38,172 nt of DNA from NCBI GenBank assembly GCA_027293795.1, contig JAPYLE010000237.1:1-38172 (forward strand), written 5' to 3'. The stretch comes from Rickettsia endosymbiont of Ixodes persulcatus (GTDB taxonomy: Bacteria; Pseudomonadota; Alphaproteobacteria; Rickettsiales; Rickettsiaceae). A program made the position numbers and the translations under genes. Numbering within the stretch: position 1 is the stretch's first letter; every line of letters starts with the position of its first letter. This document shows, in pieces, positions 20,994 to 30,013 of the stretch. Below the pieces are notes generated by a model. That model was given only the letters and a program-made list of their open reading frames with translations, had not been told where the DNA came from and searched no databases.

Positions 20994-21716
20994 TTATGCT
21001 ATACTAGTTAAATCTATTTGTACCGATGCTCCCATAGTAGAAGATAAATAAATTGCTTTTAAATAATTTCCCTTCAATCCGGCAGGTTTCGCTTTAATTA
21101 CTGCCTCAATAAACGCATTTAAATTTTTTAATAAATCTTGATCTGAGAAAGATAATTTTCCAAGCCCTGCATGAATTATACCTGCTTTCTCTGCTCTATA
21201 TTCTACCTGACCGCTTTTAGCATTTTTTATAGCATTTTTAATATCTAAAGTTACGGTACCGAGTTTAGGGTTAGGCATTAAACCTTTTGGTCCTAAAATT
21301 CTTGCAACTGAACCTATAGCTGCCATCATATCGGGAGTAGCTATACATACATCAAAATTAATTTTTCCTGCTTTAATTTCATCAATGATATTTGTCGCAC
21401 CTACTAAATCTGCTCCGGCACTTTTAGCTTCTTCTTCTCTTTCTTCTTTACAAATAACGGCAACTCTTATGGTCTTGCCTGTACCAGCAGGTAAATTAAC
21501 TACGCCGCGTACCATTTGATTGGAATGCCTAGGATCAATTCCAAGCTTCATAACTATTTCTAAGGTTGGATCAAATTTAACATATGACGCTGATTTTAAT
21601 CGCTCAACTGCATTTGTTAAATTATATAAAGTATCTGCTTTTTTTACTTTGTCTCTAGCTTCTCTTATTTTTTTACCGCCGCTAATTTTTACGGCAACAT
21701 CTTTCTTATTTGACAT
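20994..21716 (-). CDS. rplA: 50S ribosomal protein L1
   Basis: A 240-residue L1: conserved [20 protein letters not shown], the [20 protein letters not shown] loop, [35 protein letters not shown] and a C-terminal [17 protein letters not shown]. It forms the mobile L1 stalk that moves deacylated tRNA to the E site and in many bacteria represses the L11-L1 message. It follows rplK after 5 bases. Confidence 0.98.
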   Translation of the reverse strand: MSNKKDVAVKISGGKKIREARDKVKKADTLYNLTNAVERLKSASYVKFDPTLEIVMKLGIDPRHSNQMVRGVVNLPAGTGKTIRVAVICKEEREEEAKSAGADLVGATNIIDEIKAGKINFDVCIATPDMMAAIGSVARILGPKGLMPNPKLGTVTLDIKNAIKNAKSGQVEYRAEKAGIIHAGLGKLSFSDQDLLKNLNAFIEAVIKAKPAGLKGNYLKAIYLSSTMGASVQIDLTSIA

Positions 21717-21721
21717 AATAA

Positions 21722-22159
21722 TTAATTCCCTACCACTTCAAGTCCCATAGATGCAGCACTACCACAAATAATTTTTGTTGCTGCTTCAATATTTTTTGTA
21801 TTTAAATCAGGCATTTTTAACTTTGCAATTTCACGGCAATCATCCATAGTAACTTTACCTACTACGGCTTCTTTTTTAGTAGCACTAGAACCTTTAGTAA
21901 TTTTAGCATACTTCTTTAAAAAATAAGAGGCAGGAGGAGTTTTTATTTTAAAAGAAAAACTACTATCTTCATAAACGGTAATTACGGTTGGCAGGGGTAT
22001 TCCTTTTTCCATACCTTGTGTAGCATCATTAAAATCTTTACAAAATGCTGCAATATTAACTTTTCTTTGTCCAAGTGCCGGCCCTATAGGAGGGGCAGGA
22101 GTGGCTCCGGCAGCTGGAATTATCAAGTTAATATAACCTTTTATTGCTTTCTGAGACAT
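21722..22159 (-). CDS. rplK: 50S ribosomal protein L11
   Basis: A 145-residue L11: N-terminal [20 protein letters not shown] with the conserved Pro-rich linker [15 protein letters not shown], and the C-terminal rRNA-binding domain with [20 protein letters not shown]. It binds 23S rRNA at the GTPase-associated centre and is the target site of thiopeptides. First gene of the rplK-rplA pair, 5 bases before rplA. Confidence 0.98.
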
Positions 22160-22258
22160 TTATAAATATCCTTATTTTTCTCTTAAATTAATATTACTTT
22201 ATAACAGCCTTACTTAGAGGTAATTTATATATTGCACTTTAGTCCTAATTAGACATAT

Positions 22259-22385
22259 ACTTCTTTTTTTGAAAAAGTTTTAAATAATGAGTGATAAAAA
22301 TGAAAAGCCATTTCCACTTTTATTAAAAAATTTATTTATTTTTTACCTTTCCTACTCTTCATCTTATTTAGGAGTATTCTAAATA
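22259..22385. repeat. Dispersed repeat related to 7015-7139
   Basis: Occupies most of the nusG-rplK spacer. Block order cttctttt-gaa-agttttaaataatg-atgaaaagc-cttcatcttat-aggagtat follows that of 7015-7139. The hairpin present in the other copy is not conserved base for base here. Confidence 0.5.
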
Positions 22386-22397
22386 TACTACCGACTT

Positions 22398-22976
22398 TTA
22401 ATCATTTTTCTTTACCTGATTAAAATTTAGTTCTATTGGAGTTGCTTTACCAAATATTGAAACTGAAACTTTTAACCTATTTTTTTCTTGATCTATTTCT
22501 TCTACCATACCCATAAAAGTTTCAAAAGGACCGTCTGTAACAGTCACTATTTCACCGACTTCATACAATTTAGAATTTTTTGCTTCTTTAGCTTCTGCTT
22601 CCAAATTATTAAAAATATTTTGTATTTCACTTTCTGTAAGAGCTTTTGGCGTGGTTTTGCTTCCTAAAAAGCCGGTTACTCCAGGTATATTTTTCACCAA
22701 ATGCCAGGATTTACCAGTCATATTCATCTTTATCAAGACATAACTCGGCATTAGTTTTTTTTCTACCTTGACATTTCTACCGCGTTTAACTTCAGAAACT
22801 CCAAAAACAGGTATTAATATATCTTCAAAAAAATCCGTCATTTTCTGTTTAGCGATTTTTCTAAGCATATCTTCTTTTATGCGTTTCTCCGCTCCTGATG
22901 CCGTATGTACTACATACCACTGCTTTACATTTTTTTCAGAAGAAGGCAATATACTATCTATACTCTGTTCTGTCAC
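22398..22976 (-). CDS. nusG: Transcription antitermination/termination factor NusG
   Basis: A 192-residue NusG: NGN domain (WYVVHTASGAEKRIKEDML, VEKKLMPSYVLIKMNM, VKNIPGVTGFLG) and C-terminal KOW domain (VGEIVTVTDGPFETFMGMVE, LKVSVSIFGKATPIELNF). It binds the beta' clamp, suppresses pausing and links RNA polymerase to Rho or S10. It follows secE after 15 bases, the normal order. Confidence 0.98.
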   Translation of the reverse strand: MTEQSIDSILPSSEKNVKQWYVVHTASGAEKRIKEDMLRKIAKQKMTDFFEDILIPVFGVSEVKRGRNVKVEKKLMPSYVLIKMNMTGKSWHLVKNIPGVTGFLGSKTTPKALTESEIQNIFNNLEAEAKEAKNSKLYEVGEIVTVTDGPFETFMGMVEEIDQEKNRLKVSVSIFGKATPIELNFNQVKKND

Positions 22977-22991
22977 AATTCATTCCTTATA

Positions 22992-23192
22992 CTATTTGCC
23001 AATATTAAGCAAAAGCTGCATTATATTATGTATACTATAATCAAGCACCAAACAAATTAAGCTAAAAATAAAAACTGCTACTACCACTACTAATGTTGAA
23101 ACAACAAGCTCTTTTCTCGTTAGCCAAACTACCTTATAAGTTTCTTGTTTAACTTGTTCAAAAAACTTATAAATTTTATATTCCTTAAACAT
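22992..23192 (-). CDS. secE: Preprotein translocase subunit SecE
   Basis: A 66-residue single-span SecE: amphipathic cytosolic helix ([20 protein letters not shown], then TRKELVVST, the conserved hinge) and one membrane helix ([20 protein letters not shown]). SecE clamps SecY in the plasma-membrane translocon. The reading frame is open further upstream to a Met at 23294 through an RPE-1 copy; I place the start at 23192 because family members begin at [11 protein letters not shown] and the extra 34 residues are repeat-encoded. Neither start has a strong ribosome binding site, so a longer form cannot be excluded. Confidence 0.88.
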   Translation of the reverse strand: MFKEYKIYKFFEQVKQETYKVVWLTRKELVVSTLVVVVAVFIFSLICLVLDYSIHNIMQLLLNIGK

Positions 23193-23213
23193 ATTTTTGT
23201 TAGGTAATTTATT

Positions 23214-23357
23214 AGACTTCTTACAAAATTCTACTTCTAGAGGTAATTGAGACAATGACTCGGCACTCGAATTCTCACCTACTAGTATGTACAATGCGAT
23301 TCGAGGTGAAGCGTCTCCTTCAAATTCCTCTCTATAAGCGAATTTTGTAAGAAGTCT
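23214..23357 (-). repeat. RPE-1 element upstream of secE (144 bases)
   Basis: 18-base perfect inverted arms (agacttcttacaaaattc / gaattttgtaagaagtct). Read on the minus strand it has the same ends as the copy in mrp (FAYREEFEG at the start, LPLEVEF at the end), is exactly the same length and is in frame with secE. It occupies the 3' part of the tRNA-Trp to secE spacer. Confidence 0.9.
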
Positions 23358-23388
23358 ATATTTTATAGTAAAAAACTCAAACCTATAA

Positions 23389-23464
23389 TGGCAGGAGCGA
23401 CAGGTATCGAACCCGCAACCTCCGGTTTTGGAGACCGGTGCTCTACCAATTGAGCTACACTCCT
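23389..23464 (-). tRNA. trnW: tRNA-Trp (anticodon CCA)
   Basis: 76 nucleotides including encoded 3' CCA. Acceptor AGGAGTG pairs with CGCTCCT (one G-T-type position), D-arm GCTC..GAGC, anticodon stem CCGGT/ACCGG with loop CTCCAAA giving anticodon CCA, T-arm GCGGG-TTCGATA-CCTGT. It sits between fusA and secE, with only 31 bases to the RPE-1, so it is probably cotranscribed with secE-nusG. tRNA-Trp upstream of secE is a conserved arrangement in alphaproteobacteria. Confidence 0.97.
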
Positions 23465-23467
23465 ATC

Positions 23468-23507
23468 ATATTTTTAATAAAAAATCAATAAGATTTATTA
23501 AAAATAT
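23468..23507. repeat. AT-rich hairpin between fusA and tRNA-Trp
   Basis: Arms atatttttaataaa..atc and gatttattaaaaatat pair over about 16 bases, directly upstream of the tRNA on the minus strand. It could be the fusA transcript end or a promoter-adjacent palindrome. Confidence 0.45.
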
Positions 23508-23625
23508 TTGTTATTATTAAAAAATTACTATAATAACCGGTACTTCTAATTTATAAGCTGTCACGGCAAAACAACATTTATCATTGTAAGATGTGACATT
23601 CATTATATCTAATTAGACCCCTCGA

Positions 23626-25698
23626 TTATTTTTTAGCTTTAATAATATCAGCTACCTGACTCGGCACTTGATCATAATGAGAAAATATCATACTAAACTG
23701 AGCTCTACCTTGAGATAGCGACCTAAGCGTATTAACATAACCAAACATTTCTGCCAAAGGCACATTAGAGGTAACTACTTGAGCATTTGCTCTTGGATCC
23801 ATGCTTTGGATTTGTCCTCTACGGCTATTTAAATCACCTATAATATCTCCCATATATTCATCAGGAGTGATAACTTCAATTTTCATAATCGGCTCAAGTA
23901 ATTTGGGATTACCTTTCGGCATCCCTTCTCTAAATGCTGCCTTTGCTGCAATTTCAAACGCAAGTACACTAGAATCTACATCATGAAACGCACCGTCAAC
24001 TAAAGTCGCTTTAAAATCAATCATAGGATAACCGGCAATAACACCAGTTTCTCTAATATTATTTAATCCTTTTTCAACACCGGGTATATATTCTTTAGGC
24101 ACAGCACCGCCGACAATTTTGCTTTCAAAAACAAACCCCTCGGCTGGATTCAAAGGTTCAAAGATAATTTTTACACGTGCAAATTGCCCTGCACCTCCTG
24201 ATTGTTTTTTATGAGTATAATCAATTTCGCAAGCTTTAGTTATAGTTTCACGATATGCTACTTGAGGAGCTCCAATATTTGCTTCAACCTTAAACTCTCT
24301 TCTCATACGATCAATGATAATTTCTAAATGGAGTTCTCCCATTCCTTTTATCACCGTTTGTCCTGTTTCATGATTCGTTGAAACTCTAAATGACGGATCT
24401 TCTGCTGCCAAACGAGAAAGTGCTAAGCCCATTTTTTCTTGATCGGCGGTTGATTTAGGTTCCACCGCAAGCTCAATTACCGGCTCCGGAAATTCCATTC
24501 TTTCTAAGATTACTTGCTTATCAACATCGGATAATGTATCACCGGTGGTAGTATCTTTAAGACCTGCTAAAGCTACTATATCACCTGCCGATGCTTCTTT
24601 TACGTCTTCACGATTATTAGCATGCATTAATAGCATTCTACCTATTTTTTCTCTTTTATTCTTTACGGTATTAATAACAGTCGATCCGGGAGTAATTTTC
24701 CCCGAATATATTCTAATAAAAGTTAATGACCCGACAAACGGGTCATTCATAATTTTAAATGCTAAAGCTGCAAAAGGCTCAGTTACCGAAATAGGAAAAT
24801 CTTTTTCTTCACCGGTGCTTACTTCCATGCCTTTTACTATACCTATATCAATAGGTGAAGGCAGGAAATCTACTACGGCATCAAGTAAAGGCTGTACTCC
24901 TTTATTTTTAAAAGCACTACCGCATAAAACCGGATAAAAAGCTGCTGAAATAGTACTATTCCTAATTAATCTTTTAATTTCTTCTTCCGTTACTTCTTCA
25001 CCTGATAAATATTTTTCCATAACATGATCATCTAACTCAACAACCATATCAAGTAATTTAGTACGATATTCTTCAGCTTTGTCTTTCATATCGGCAGGTA
25101 TATCTTCTTCAAAATACTCGGCTCCAAGTGATTCATCTTTCCAAATCACTGCTTTCATTTTAACAAGATCAATTATACCTTTAAAATTCTCTTCAATCCC
25201 TACAGGCAACTGAATAACAAGCGGTTTTGCTCCTAAACGATCTTTGATCATTTCAACGCATCTATAAAAATCCGCTCCCATTCTGTCCATTTTATTGACA
25301 AAACACATTCTAGGAACATTATATTTATCAGCTTGTCTCCATACCGTCTCAGATTGCGGCTCCACACCTGCTACACCGTCAAATACTGCAACCGCACCAT
25401 CAAGAACACGAAGCGAACGTTCTACCTCAATAGTAAAGTCAACGTGTCCGGGAGTATCGATAATATTTATTATCTTATCTTGCCATCTACAGGTAGTAGC
25501 AGCCGAAGTAATGGTTATACCACGCTCTTGTTCCTGCTCCATCCAGTCCATGGTAGCACCGCCCTCATGAACTTCACCTATTTTATGTGATTTACCGGTA
25601 TAATATAAAACACGCTCGGTAGTTGTGGTCTTACCGGCATCAATGTGAGCACATATACCTATATTACGAATATACTCAAGTTTGTTTATTTTACTCAT
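23626..25698 (-). CDS. fusA: Elongation factor G
   Basis: A 690-residue translational GTPase. G1 [14 protein letters not shown]2 [11 protein letters not shown]3 DTPGHVDF and G4 NKMDR lie in the first 145 residues; domain IV has the [13 protein letters not shown] region and domain V the [16 protein letters not shown] segment. It catalyses translocation and, with RRF, ribosome recycling. It follows rpsG after 12 bases. The usual next gene, tuf, is not present: tRNA-Trp and secE follow instead. Confidence 0.99.
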   Translation of the reverse strand: MSKINKLEYIRNIGICAHIDAGKTTTTERVLYYTGKSHKIGEVHEGGATMDWMEQEQERGITITSAATTCRWQDKIINIIDTPGHVDFTIEVERSLRVLDGAVAVFDGVAGVEPQSETVWRQADKYNVPRMCFVNKMDRMGADFYRCVEMIKDRLGAKPLVIQLPVGIEENFKGIIDLVKMKAVIWKDESLGAEYFEEDIPADMKDKAEEYRTKLLDMVVELDDHVMEKYLSGEEVTEEEIKRLIRNSTISAAFYPVLCGSAFKNKGVQPLLDAVVDFLPSPIDIGIVKGMEVSTGEEKDFPISVTEPFAALAFKIMNDPFVGSLTFIRIYSGKITPGSTVINTVKNKREKIGRMLLMHANNREDVKEASAGDIVALAGLKDTTTGDTLSDVDKQVILERMEFPEPVIELAVEPKSTADQEKMGLALSRLAAEDPSFRVSTNHETGQTVIKGMGELHLEIIIDRMRREFKVEANIGAPQVAYRETITKACEIDYTHKKQSGGAGQFARVKIIFEPLNPAEGFVFESKIVGGAVPKEYIPGVEKGLNNIRETGVIAGYPMIDFKATLVDGAFHDVDSSVLAFEIAAKAAFREGMPKGNPKLLEPIMKIEVITPDEYMGDIIGDLNSRRGQIQSMDPRANAQVVTSNVPLAEMFGYVNTLRSLSQGRAQFSMIFSHYDQVPSQVADIIKAKK

Positions 25699-25710
25699 AA
25701 TTAGCTTACC

Positions 25711-26193
25711 TTATTTCATTTTTTTAGGACTAAAATGAGAGAAAGCTTTATTAGCTTCAGCCATTTTATGAGTATCGTCTTTCTTCTTAATGGCAACGCC
25801 TCTGTTATTAGAAGCTTCAAACAACTCTTCAGCGAGTTTATCAACCATCATTTTTTCAGAACGTTTTGACGCAGCATTAATAATCCAGCGGCTAGCGAGG
25901 GCATACCCTCTTCTTTCATCAACATGTGTCGGAACTTGATAATTAGCTCCTCCTACTCTAACCGAAGTTACTTCTAAATGCGGCTTTACGTTATGCATAG
26001 CATTATTAAAGGTTTGATATGGATCGACTCTATGCTTCTTTTCAATTTTATCAAAAGCTGAATAAACAATTTTCTCTGCAAGAGCTTTCTTTCCTTCTTT
26101 CATAATATTATTGATAAATCTTGACAGCAAAATACTGTTATATTTCATATCAGGTAAAATTACTCGCTTTTCCGCGGCGTGACGACGTGACAT
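25711..26193 (-). CDS. rpsG: 30S ribosomal protein S7
   Basis: A 160-residue S7: N-terminal RRHAAEKRVILPDMKYNS, LLSRFINNIMKEGKKALAE, the RVGGANYQVPTHVDERRGYA beta-ribbon and C-terminal ANKAFSHF. It nucleates 16S 3' domain assembly and contacts E-site tRNA. It lies 27 bases after rpsL and 12 before fusA, the str-operon order. Confidence 0.98.
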   Translation of the reverse strand: MSRRHAAEKRVILPDMKYNSILLSRFINNIMKEGKKALAEKIVYSAFDKIEKKHRVDPYQTFNNAMHNVKPHLEVTSVRVGGANYQVPTHVDERRGYALASRWIINAASKRSEKMMVDKLAEELFEASNNRGVAIKKKDDTHKMAEANKAFSHFSPKKMK

Positions 26194-26220
26194 TTTATTT
26201 TTTCCCTCTAACTTAATAAT

Positions 26221-26610
26221 TTATTTTTTTGTAACTGCAACTTGTTTACGAGGAGCACCGTAACGTGAACGACCTTGCTTACGTCCTTTAACTCCGGCAA
26301 TATCATAAGCACCGAGTACGATATGATATTTCACCCCTGGAAGATCAGGAACCTGACCGCCTCTTACTAACACCCTATCATGCTCCTTTACACTATGCTT
26401 TTCACCTGGAATATATGCATTTACGGTTCTTTTATTACTTAAACGCACCGTTGCGATCTTACGAAGTGCAGAGTTAGGCTTTTTAGGGGTAACGGTTTTT
26501 ACGACTAAGCAAACACCACTTTTAAAAGGATTAGATTCTAAGGCAGGAGATTTGGTCTTACGAGTTTTTGACTTTCTCCCAAAACGTACTAATTGATTAT
26601 ATGTCGGCAT
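26221..26610 (-). CDS. rpsL: 30S ribosomal protein S12
   Basis: A 129-residue S12. The [11 protein letters not shown] decoding loop is wild type (both Lys), but the second loop reads [14 protein letters not shown], where E. coli has RGGRVKDLPGVRYH, so the position of the streptomycin-associated Lys88 is Pro. S12 monitors codon-anticodon pairing at the A site. First gene of the rpsL-rpsG-fusA group, preceded by a 160-base spacer with the terminator-like hairpin at 26647-26681. Confidence 0.98.
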
Positions 26611-26646
26611 TGAAATAAATACTCCAAAAAAACTTATATATACGAT

Positions 26647-26681
26647 AATTAAAGGGTGGAAAATACTCCCACCCTTTAATT
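26647..26681. terminator. Terminator hairpin after glnP
   Basis: A 13-bp perfect stem (aattaaagggtgg / ccaccctttaatt) with a 9-base loop, about 90 bases past the glnP stop and 37 bases upstream of rpsL. The plus-strand side is followed by ttaaat. It probably separates glnP from the rpsL operon. Confidence 0.6.
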
Positions 26682-26770
26682 TTAAATCATTTCTAAATAC
26701 AAATTATAAGAATTTGTAAATTACACTAAACTTAAGTTATAATTACTTTTTCCATAAAAGCAAGTATGTT

Positions 26771-27427
26771 TTAATTAACAATCATTTTTTTCTCAATTAT
26801 TTTTGCTATAAAGCTGATTAACATGACTAAAATATAATAACAGCACGCAGCAATAAGCATTGGAAAAAAATAATTATATGTTTCAATTGATACAATTTGT
26901 GCTCTACGCATTAAATCCATTTCTCCAAGCATAGAAATAATGGCTGATTCTTTAATCAAATTTACAAGTTCATTTACTAATGACGGAAAAATATTTTTAA
27001 CTGCTTGCGGTAGGATTATATCTTTCATTATTAAAAACTTTGGAATAGCAAGAGCTTCAGCCGCTTCAAACTGACCTTTATCAACCGCATTAATTCCTGC
27101 TCTAATTAATTCCGAAACATATGCACCCGAATTAAGAGAAAAGGAAATAGCCCCTGCCGTAAACACGCTAAATTTAATACCTACTATATAAGGCGATGCA
27201 AAATAAATAATACTTAGCTGAATTAATAGAGGCGTCCCTCTAAAAATAGCAGTATAGAAATTTGCAAAAAATCTTAAAGCACGATTTTTATTTACCTTAC
27301 AAATAGCAAGTAACATCCCTATCACTAAACCAAATATAACGGCAATAACGCTATATTTTAAAGTAACTAAAGTCCCCTCTACAATAAAAAGGATTGTTGG
27401 ATAGAATTTTATTAAATACTCAAACAT
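26771..27427 (-). CDS. glnP: Polar amino-acid ABC transporter permease (GlnP/HisM type)
   Basis: A 218-residue inner-membrane permease with about five hydrophobic segments. It starts with the YLIKFYPTILFIVEGTLVTL segment typical of HisMQ/GlnP permeases, carries the AIFRGTPLLIQL signature in the middle and the cytoplasmic EAA loop (EAAEALAIPKFLIMKDIILP) that contacts the ATPase. The family imports glutamine or other polar amino acids with a GlnQ-type ATPase, which is not encoded here. It might work with the binding lipoprotein at 387-1112. The substrate is not proven. Confidence 0.9.
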   Translation of the reverse strand: MFEYLIKFYPTILFIVEGTLVTLKYSVIAVIFGLVIGMLLAICKVNKNRALRFFANFYTAIFRGTPLLIQLSIIYFASPYIVGIKFSVFTAGAISFSLNSGAYVSELIRAGINAVDKGQFEAAEALAIPKFLIMKDIILPQAVKNIFPSLVNELVNLIKESAIISMLGEMDLMRRAQIVSIETYNYFFPMLIAACCYYILVMLISFIAKIIEKKMIVN

Positions 27428-27466
27428 AAATTATTTATAGATTTATTCCTGCGTGGATCGATTTTT

Positions 27467-27590
27467 TCGTCATTGCGAGGAAAATTACGAAGTAATTGAC
27501 GAAGCAAGGAAGAAATAAAAATGCTAGTTTACAGCATTTTTATTATTTTTACTGGATTGCCACGCTCCGAGCAAATGCTCGCAATGACGA
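27467..27590. repeat. Palindromic element (tcattgcgag type) between sdhA and glnP
   Basis: Outer arms tcgtcattgcgag (27467-27479) and ctcgcaatgacga (27578-27590) are perfect inverted repeats. A second hairpin is nested inside: aataaaaatgct (27514-27525) / agcatttttatt (27533-27544), T-rich on both sides. The gcgtggatcga module precedes it. The nested hairpin lies downstream of sdhA and may also terminate transcription. Confidence 0.8.
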
Positions 27591-27641
27591 TTTTGGTATC
27601 CACGAACCAACGACGCCAATTTTTCAAATTAAAAGTATACA

Positions 27642-29432
27642 TTAGTACACTCTCTTTGCCGGCGGGACTGCTTTTACTTCATCGGTTAAAGTGGTTAACG
27701 TCACAGGTTTATAATCAAGCACTACTTTACCTGCTTCATCGATAGAGCTAAGGGTATGCTTCATCCAATCCCCATCATTACGATCAGGGTAATCTTCCCT
27801 AGCATGGGCACCTCTGCTTTCTTTTCTTGCAGCTGCCGAATATACCGTTACCAAAGCTTGATCAAGTAAATTATCTAGCTCTAAGGCTTCGACTAAATCA
27901 CTATTCCAAATTAAAGATTTATCGTTAATCTTTATATCTTTATAACCGGCCCTTATCTCGCTAATCATTTCCGCTCCTTTGTCTAGTACCTCTTGAGTTC
28001 TGAATACCGAAGCGTGGCTTTGCATAGTTCTCTGCATTTTAAGCCTTAAATCTGCAACTAAAATATTACCATTACTATGACGAACTTTATCTAATCTATT
28101 TATAACTTTTTCAAGGCTTTCTTCTTTTAAAGGCTTATGCGTGCTGGCAGGCTTAATAAGCTCAGCTGCTTTTAATGCAGAGCTTCTACCAAATACTACT
28201 AAATCAAGCAAAGAGTTTGATCCTAAACGATTAGCACCATGTACCGATACACAAGCAGCCTCACCAATTGCCATAAGACCTTTTACTATAGTGTTATGAT
28301 TTTCGCCGTCTTTAATTATAACTTGACCGTGGTAATTAGTCGGTATTCCGCCCATATTATAATGAACTGTAGGAAGTACCGGTATCGGCTCTTTAGTAAC
28401 ATCAACACCTGCAAAAATTTTAGCTGTTTCGGAAATACCCGGTAAGCGGCTGTGTAAAATTTCAGGAGATAAATGATTTAAATGTAGGAATACATGATCT
28501 TTATGCTTGCCGACTCCTCGACCTGCACGAATCTCAATAGTCATTGCTCTTGAAACTACATCCCTTGAAGCTAAATCTTTTGCGGCCGGAGCATAACGCT
28601 CCATAAAACGCTCACCGTTTGCATTGACAAGATATCCCCCCTCACCTCTAGCTCCCTCGGTGATAAGACAGCCTGCCGAATATATACCGGTCGGGTGGAA
28701 CTGCACAAACTCCATATCTTGCAGCGGCAGACCGGCTCGAATCGCCATACCTCCTCCGTCACCTGTACAAGTATGAGCAGACGTCGCCGAAAAATAAGCA
28801 CGCCCGTATCCACCCGTTGCAAGTACTACATTATGAGCTCTAAAACAATGCAGACTACCGTCATCTAAATTCCATGCAACTACGCCTCTACATTCACCGT
28901 CTTCCATCAATAAATCAATAGCAAAATATTCAACAAAAAACAGTACTTTATGTTTCAATGATTGTTGATATAAAGTATGGAGTATGGCATGCCCCGTACG
29001 ATCTGCCGCAGCACATGTACGCTGGGCTGCTTTTCCTTTGCCGTACTCTGTTGTCATACCACCGAAAGGACGCTGATAAATTTTTCCTTCTTTGGTTCTT
29101 GAAAAAGGTACGCCGTAATGCTCAAGCTCTAAAATCGCATCAGGAGCGTTCTTACACATATACTCGATGGCATCTTGGTCGCCTAACCAATCAGAGCCTT
29201 TAACAGTATCATACATATGCCAACGCCAATCATCTTCGCCCATATTTCCAAGAGCTGCACTAATTCCGCCCTGAGCAGCCACGGTATGACTACGAGTCGG
29301 GAATAGCTTAGTTACACAAGCGGTATTTAGCCCTTCTTTAGCCATACCGAAAGCAGAACGAAGACCTGCTCCGCCCGCCCCTACGACAACGACGTCAAAT
29401 TTATGATGAATGATATTATACGCTTTAGTCAT
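27642..29432 (-). CDS. sdhA: Succinate dehydrogenase flavoprotein subunit
   Basis: A 596-residue complex II flavoprotein of normal length. FAD-binding [15 protein letters not shown] near the N-terminus, the [16 protein letters not shown] motif with the His (about residue 49) that is covalently linked to FAD, the active-site segments [20 protein letters not shown] and [14 protein letters not shown], and C-terminal [15 protein letters not shown]. It oxidises succinate to fumarate in the TCA cycle and delivers electrons through SdhB to the membrane anchors. It follows sdhD after 203 bases of palindromic repeat. sdhB is not in the window. Confidence 0.98.
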   Translation of the reverse strand: MTKAYNIIHHKFDVVVVGAGGAGLRSAFGMAKEGLNTACVTKLFPTRSHTVAAQGGISAALGNMGEDDWRWHMYDTVKGSDWLGDQDAIEYMCKNAPDAILELEHYGVPFSRTKEGKIYQRPFGGMTTEYGKGKAAQRTCAAADRTGHAILHTLYQQSLKHKVLFFVEYFAIDLLMEDGECRGVVAWNLDDGSLHCFRAHNVVLATGGYGRAYFSATSAHTCTGDGGGMAIRAGLPLQDMEFVQFHPTGIYSAGCLITEGARGEGGYLVNANGERFMERYAPAAKDLASRDVVSRAMTIEIRAGRGVGKHKDHVFLHLNHLSPEILHSRLPGISETAKIFAGVDVTKEPIPVLPTVHYNMGGIPTNYHGQVIIKDGENHNTIVKGLMAIGEAACVSVHGANRLGSNSLLDLVVFGRSSALKAAELIKPASTHKPLKEESLEKVINRLDKVRHSNGNILVADLRLKMQRTMQSHASVFRTQEVLDKGAEMISEIRAGYKDIKINDKSLIWNSDLVEALELDNLLDQALVTVYSAAARKESRGAHAREDYPDRNDGDWMKHTLSSIDEAGKVVLDYKPVTLTTLTDEVKAVPPAKRVY

Positions 29433-29517
29433 TAATTTAATTTTTTATCTTGTATTTTGAAATGTTTGTGTCAACGTCATTGCGAGAAAGCGTTGTTACG
29501 TGAACAGGTTTCTCAAT

Positions 29518-29620
29518 TGTCACCCCGTGGCTTGACCACGGGGTCCAGTTAATAATACTAAAACTATTAGTATTATTAGTGATTCTTCTGGATCCCGCGA
29601 TATCAAGTCGCGGGATGACA
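29518..29620. repeat. Palindromic element in the sdhD-sdhA spacer
   Basis: Left tip tgtcaccccgtggcttgacc (29518-29537) then acggggtccag; right tip ctggatcccgcgatatcaag (29588-29607) then tcgcgggatgaca. The ends pair. A partial tcattgcgag module lies just before it at 29477-29486. Inserted inside the sdh operon transcript. Confidence 0.8.
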
Positions 29621-29635
29621 CTGAACATAACTAAA

Positions 29636-30013
29636 TCACCCCTTATAAAACATAGCCGTCACAAAAGCTGCAATAGTAACTAAGCAGAATAATTTTACTA
29701 CTATAATTAATGCATTACGTAATTTATTGCAGCTTATATAATCTTCTATTACTACCTGCATACCGAGCATAGCATGATATAAAGAAATAATTACTGTAAT
29801 TAATAATGCTACTACATTAAAAGGTTTTTTAAGCTCCCACATAATGATACTTAAATCACTATTTTTATTAGTTAACGTAAAATATATTAACCATATAGAA
29901 CATAAAGCTAATATAATCCCTGTAACCCTTTGTAATAACCAATGATGAGAACCGCTGTTAGCAGAACCGTCGGCCTTTGCTTTTACAATTTCCGCTTTAA
30001 AATCATATACCAT
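29636..30013 (-). CDS. sdhD: Succinate dehydrogenase membrane anchor subunit D
   Basis: A 125-residue anchor with three membrane spans. SGSHHWLLQRVTGIIL carries the Ser and Arg positions associated with quinone binding, and YHAMLGMQVVIEDYI the conserved His (heme ligand region) and the Asp-Tyr pair. It anchors SdhAB to the inner membrane together with SdhC and passes electrons to ubiquinone. Its start overlaps the last codons of the decayed HEPN frame (30003-30013), so the broken gene is directly fused to the sdhD translation start. Confidence 0.93.
   Translation of the reverse strand: MVYDFKAEIVKAKADGSANSGSHHWLLQRVTGIILALCSIWLIYFTLTNKNSDLSIIMWELKKPFNVVALLITVIISLYHAMLGMQVVIEDYISCNKLRNALIIVVKLFCLVTIAAFVTAMFYKG

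Noticed and set aside
22992-23294. A 100-residue SecE starting at 23294
   Set aside because: The first 34 residues are RPE-1 translation plus linker; family members start at MFKEYK. Kept as a finding because the frame is open.
27521-27745. A 74-residue plus-strand ORF
   Set aside because: Lies across a palindromic element and antisense to the sdhA 3' end.
29437-29628. A 63-residue minus-strand ORF between sdhD and sdhA
   Set aside because: Pure palindromic element sequence.
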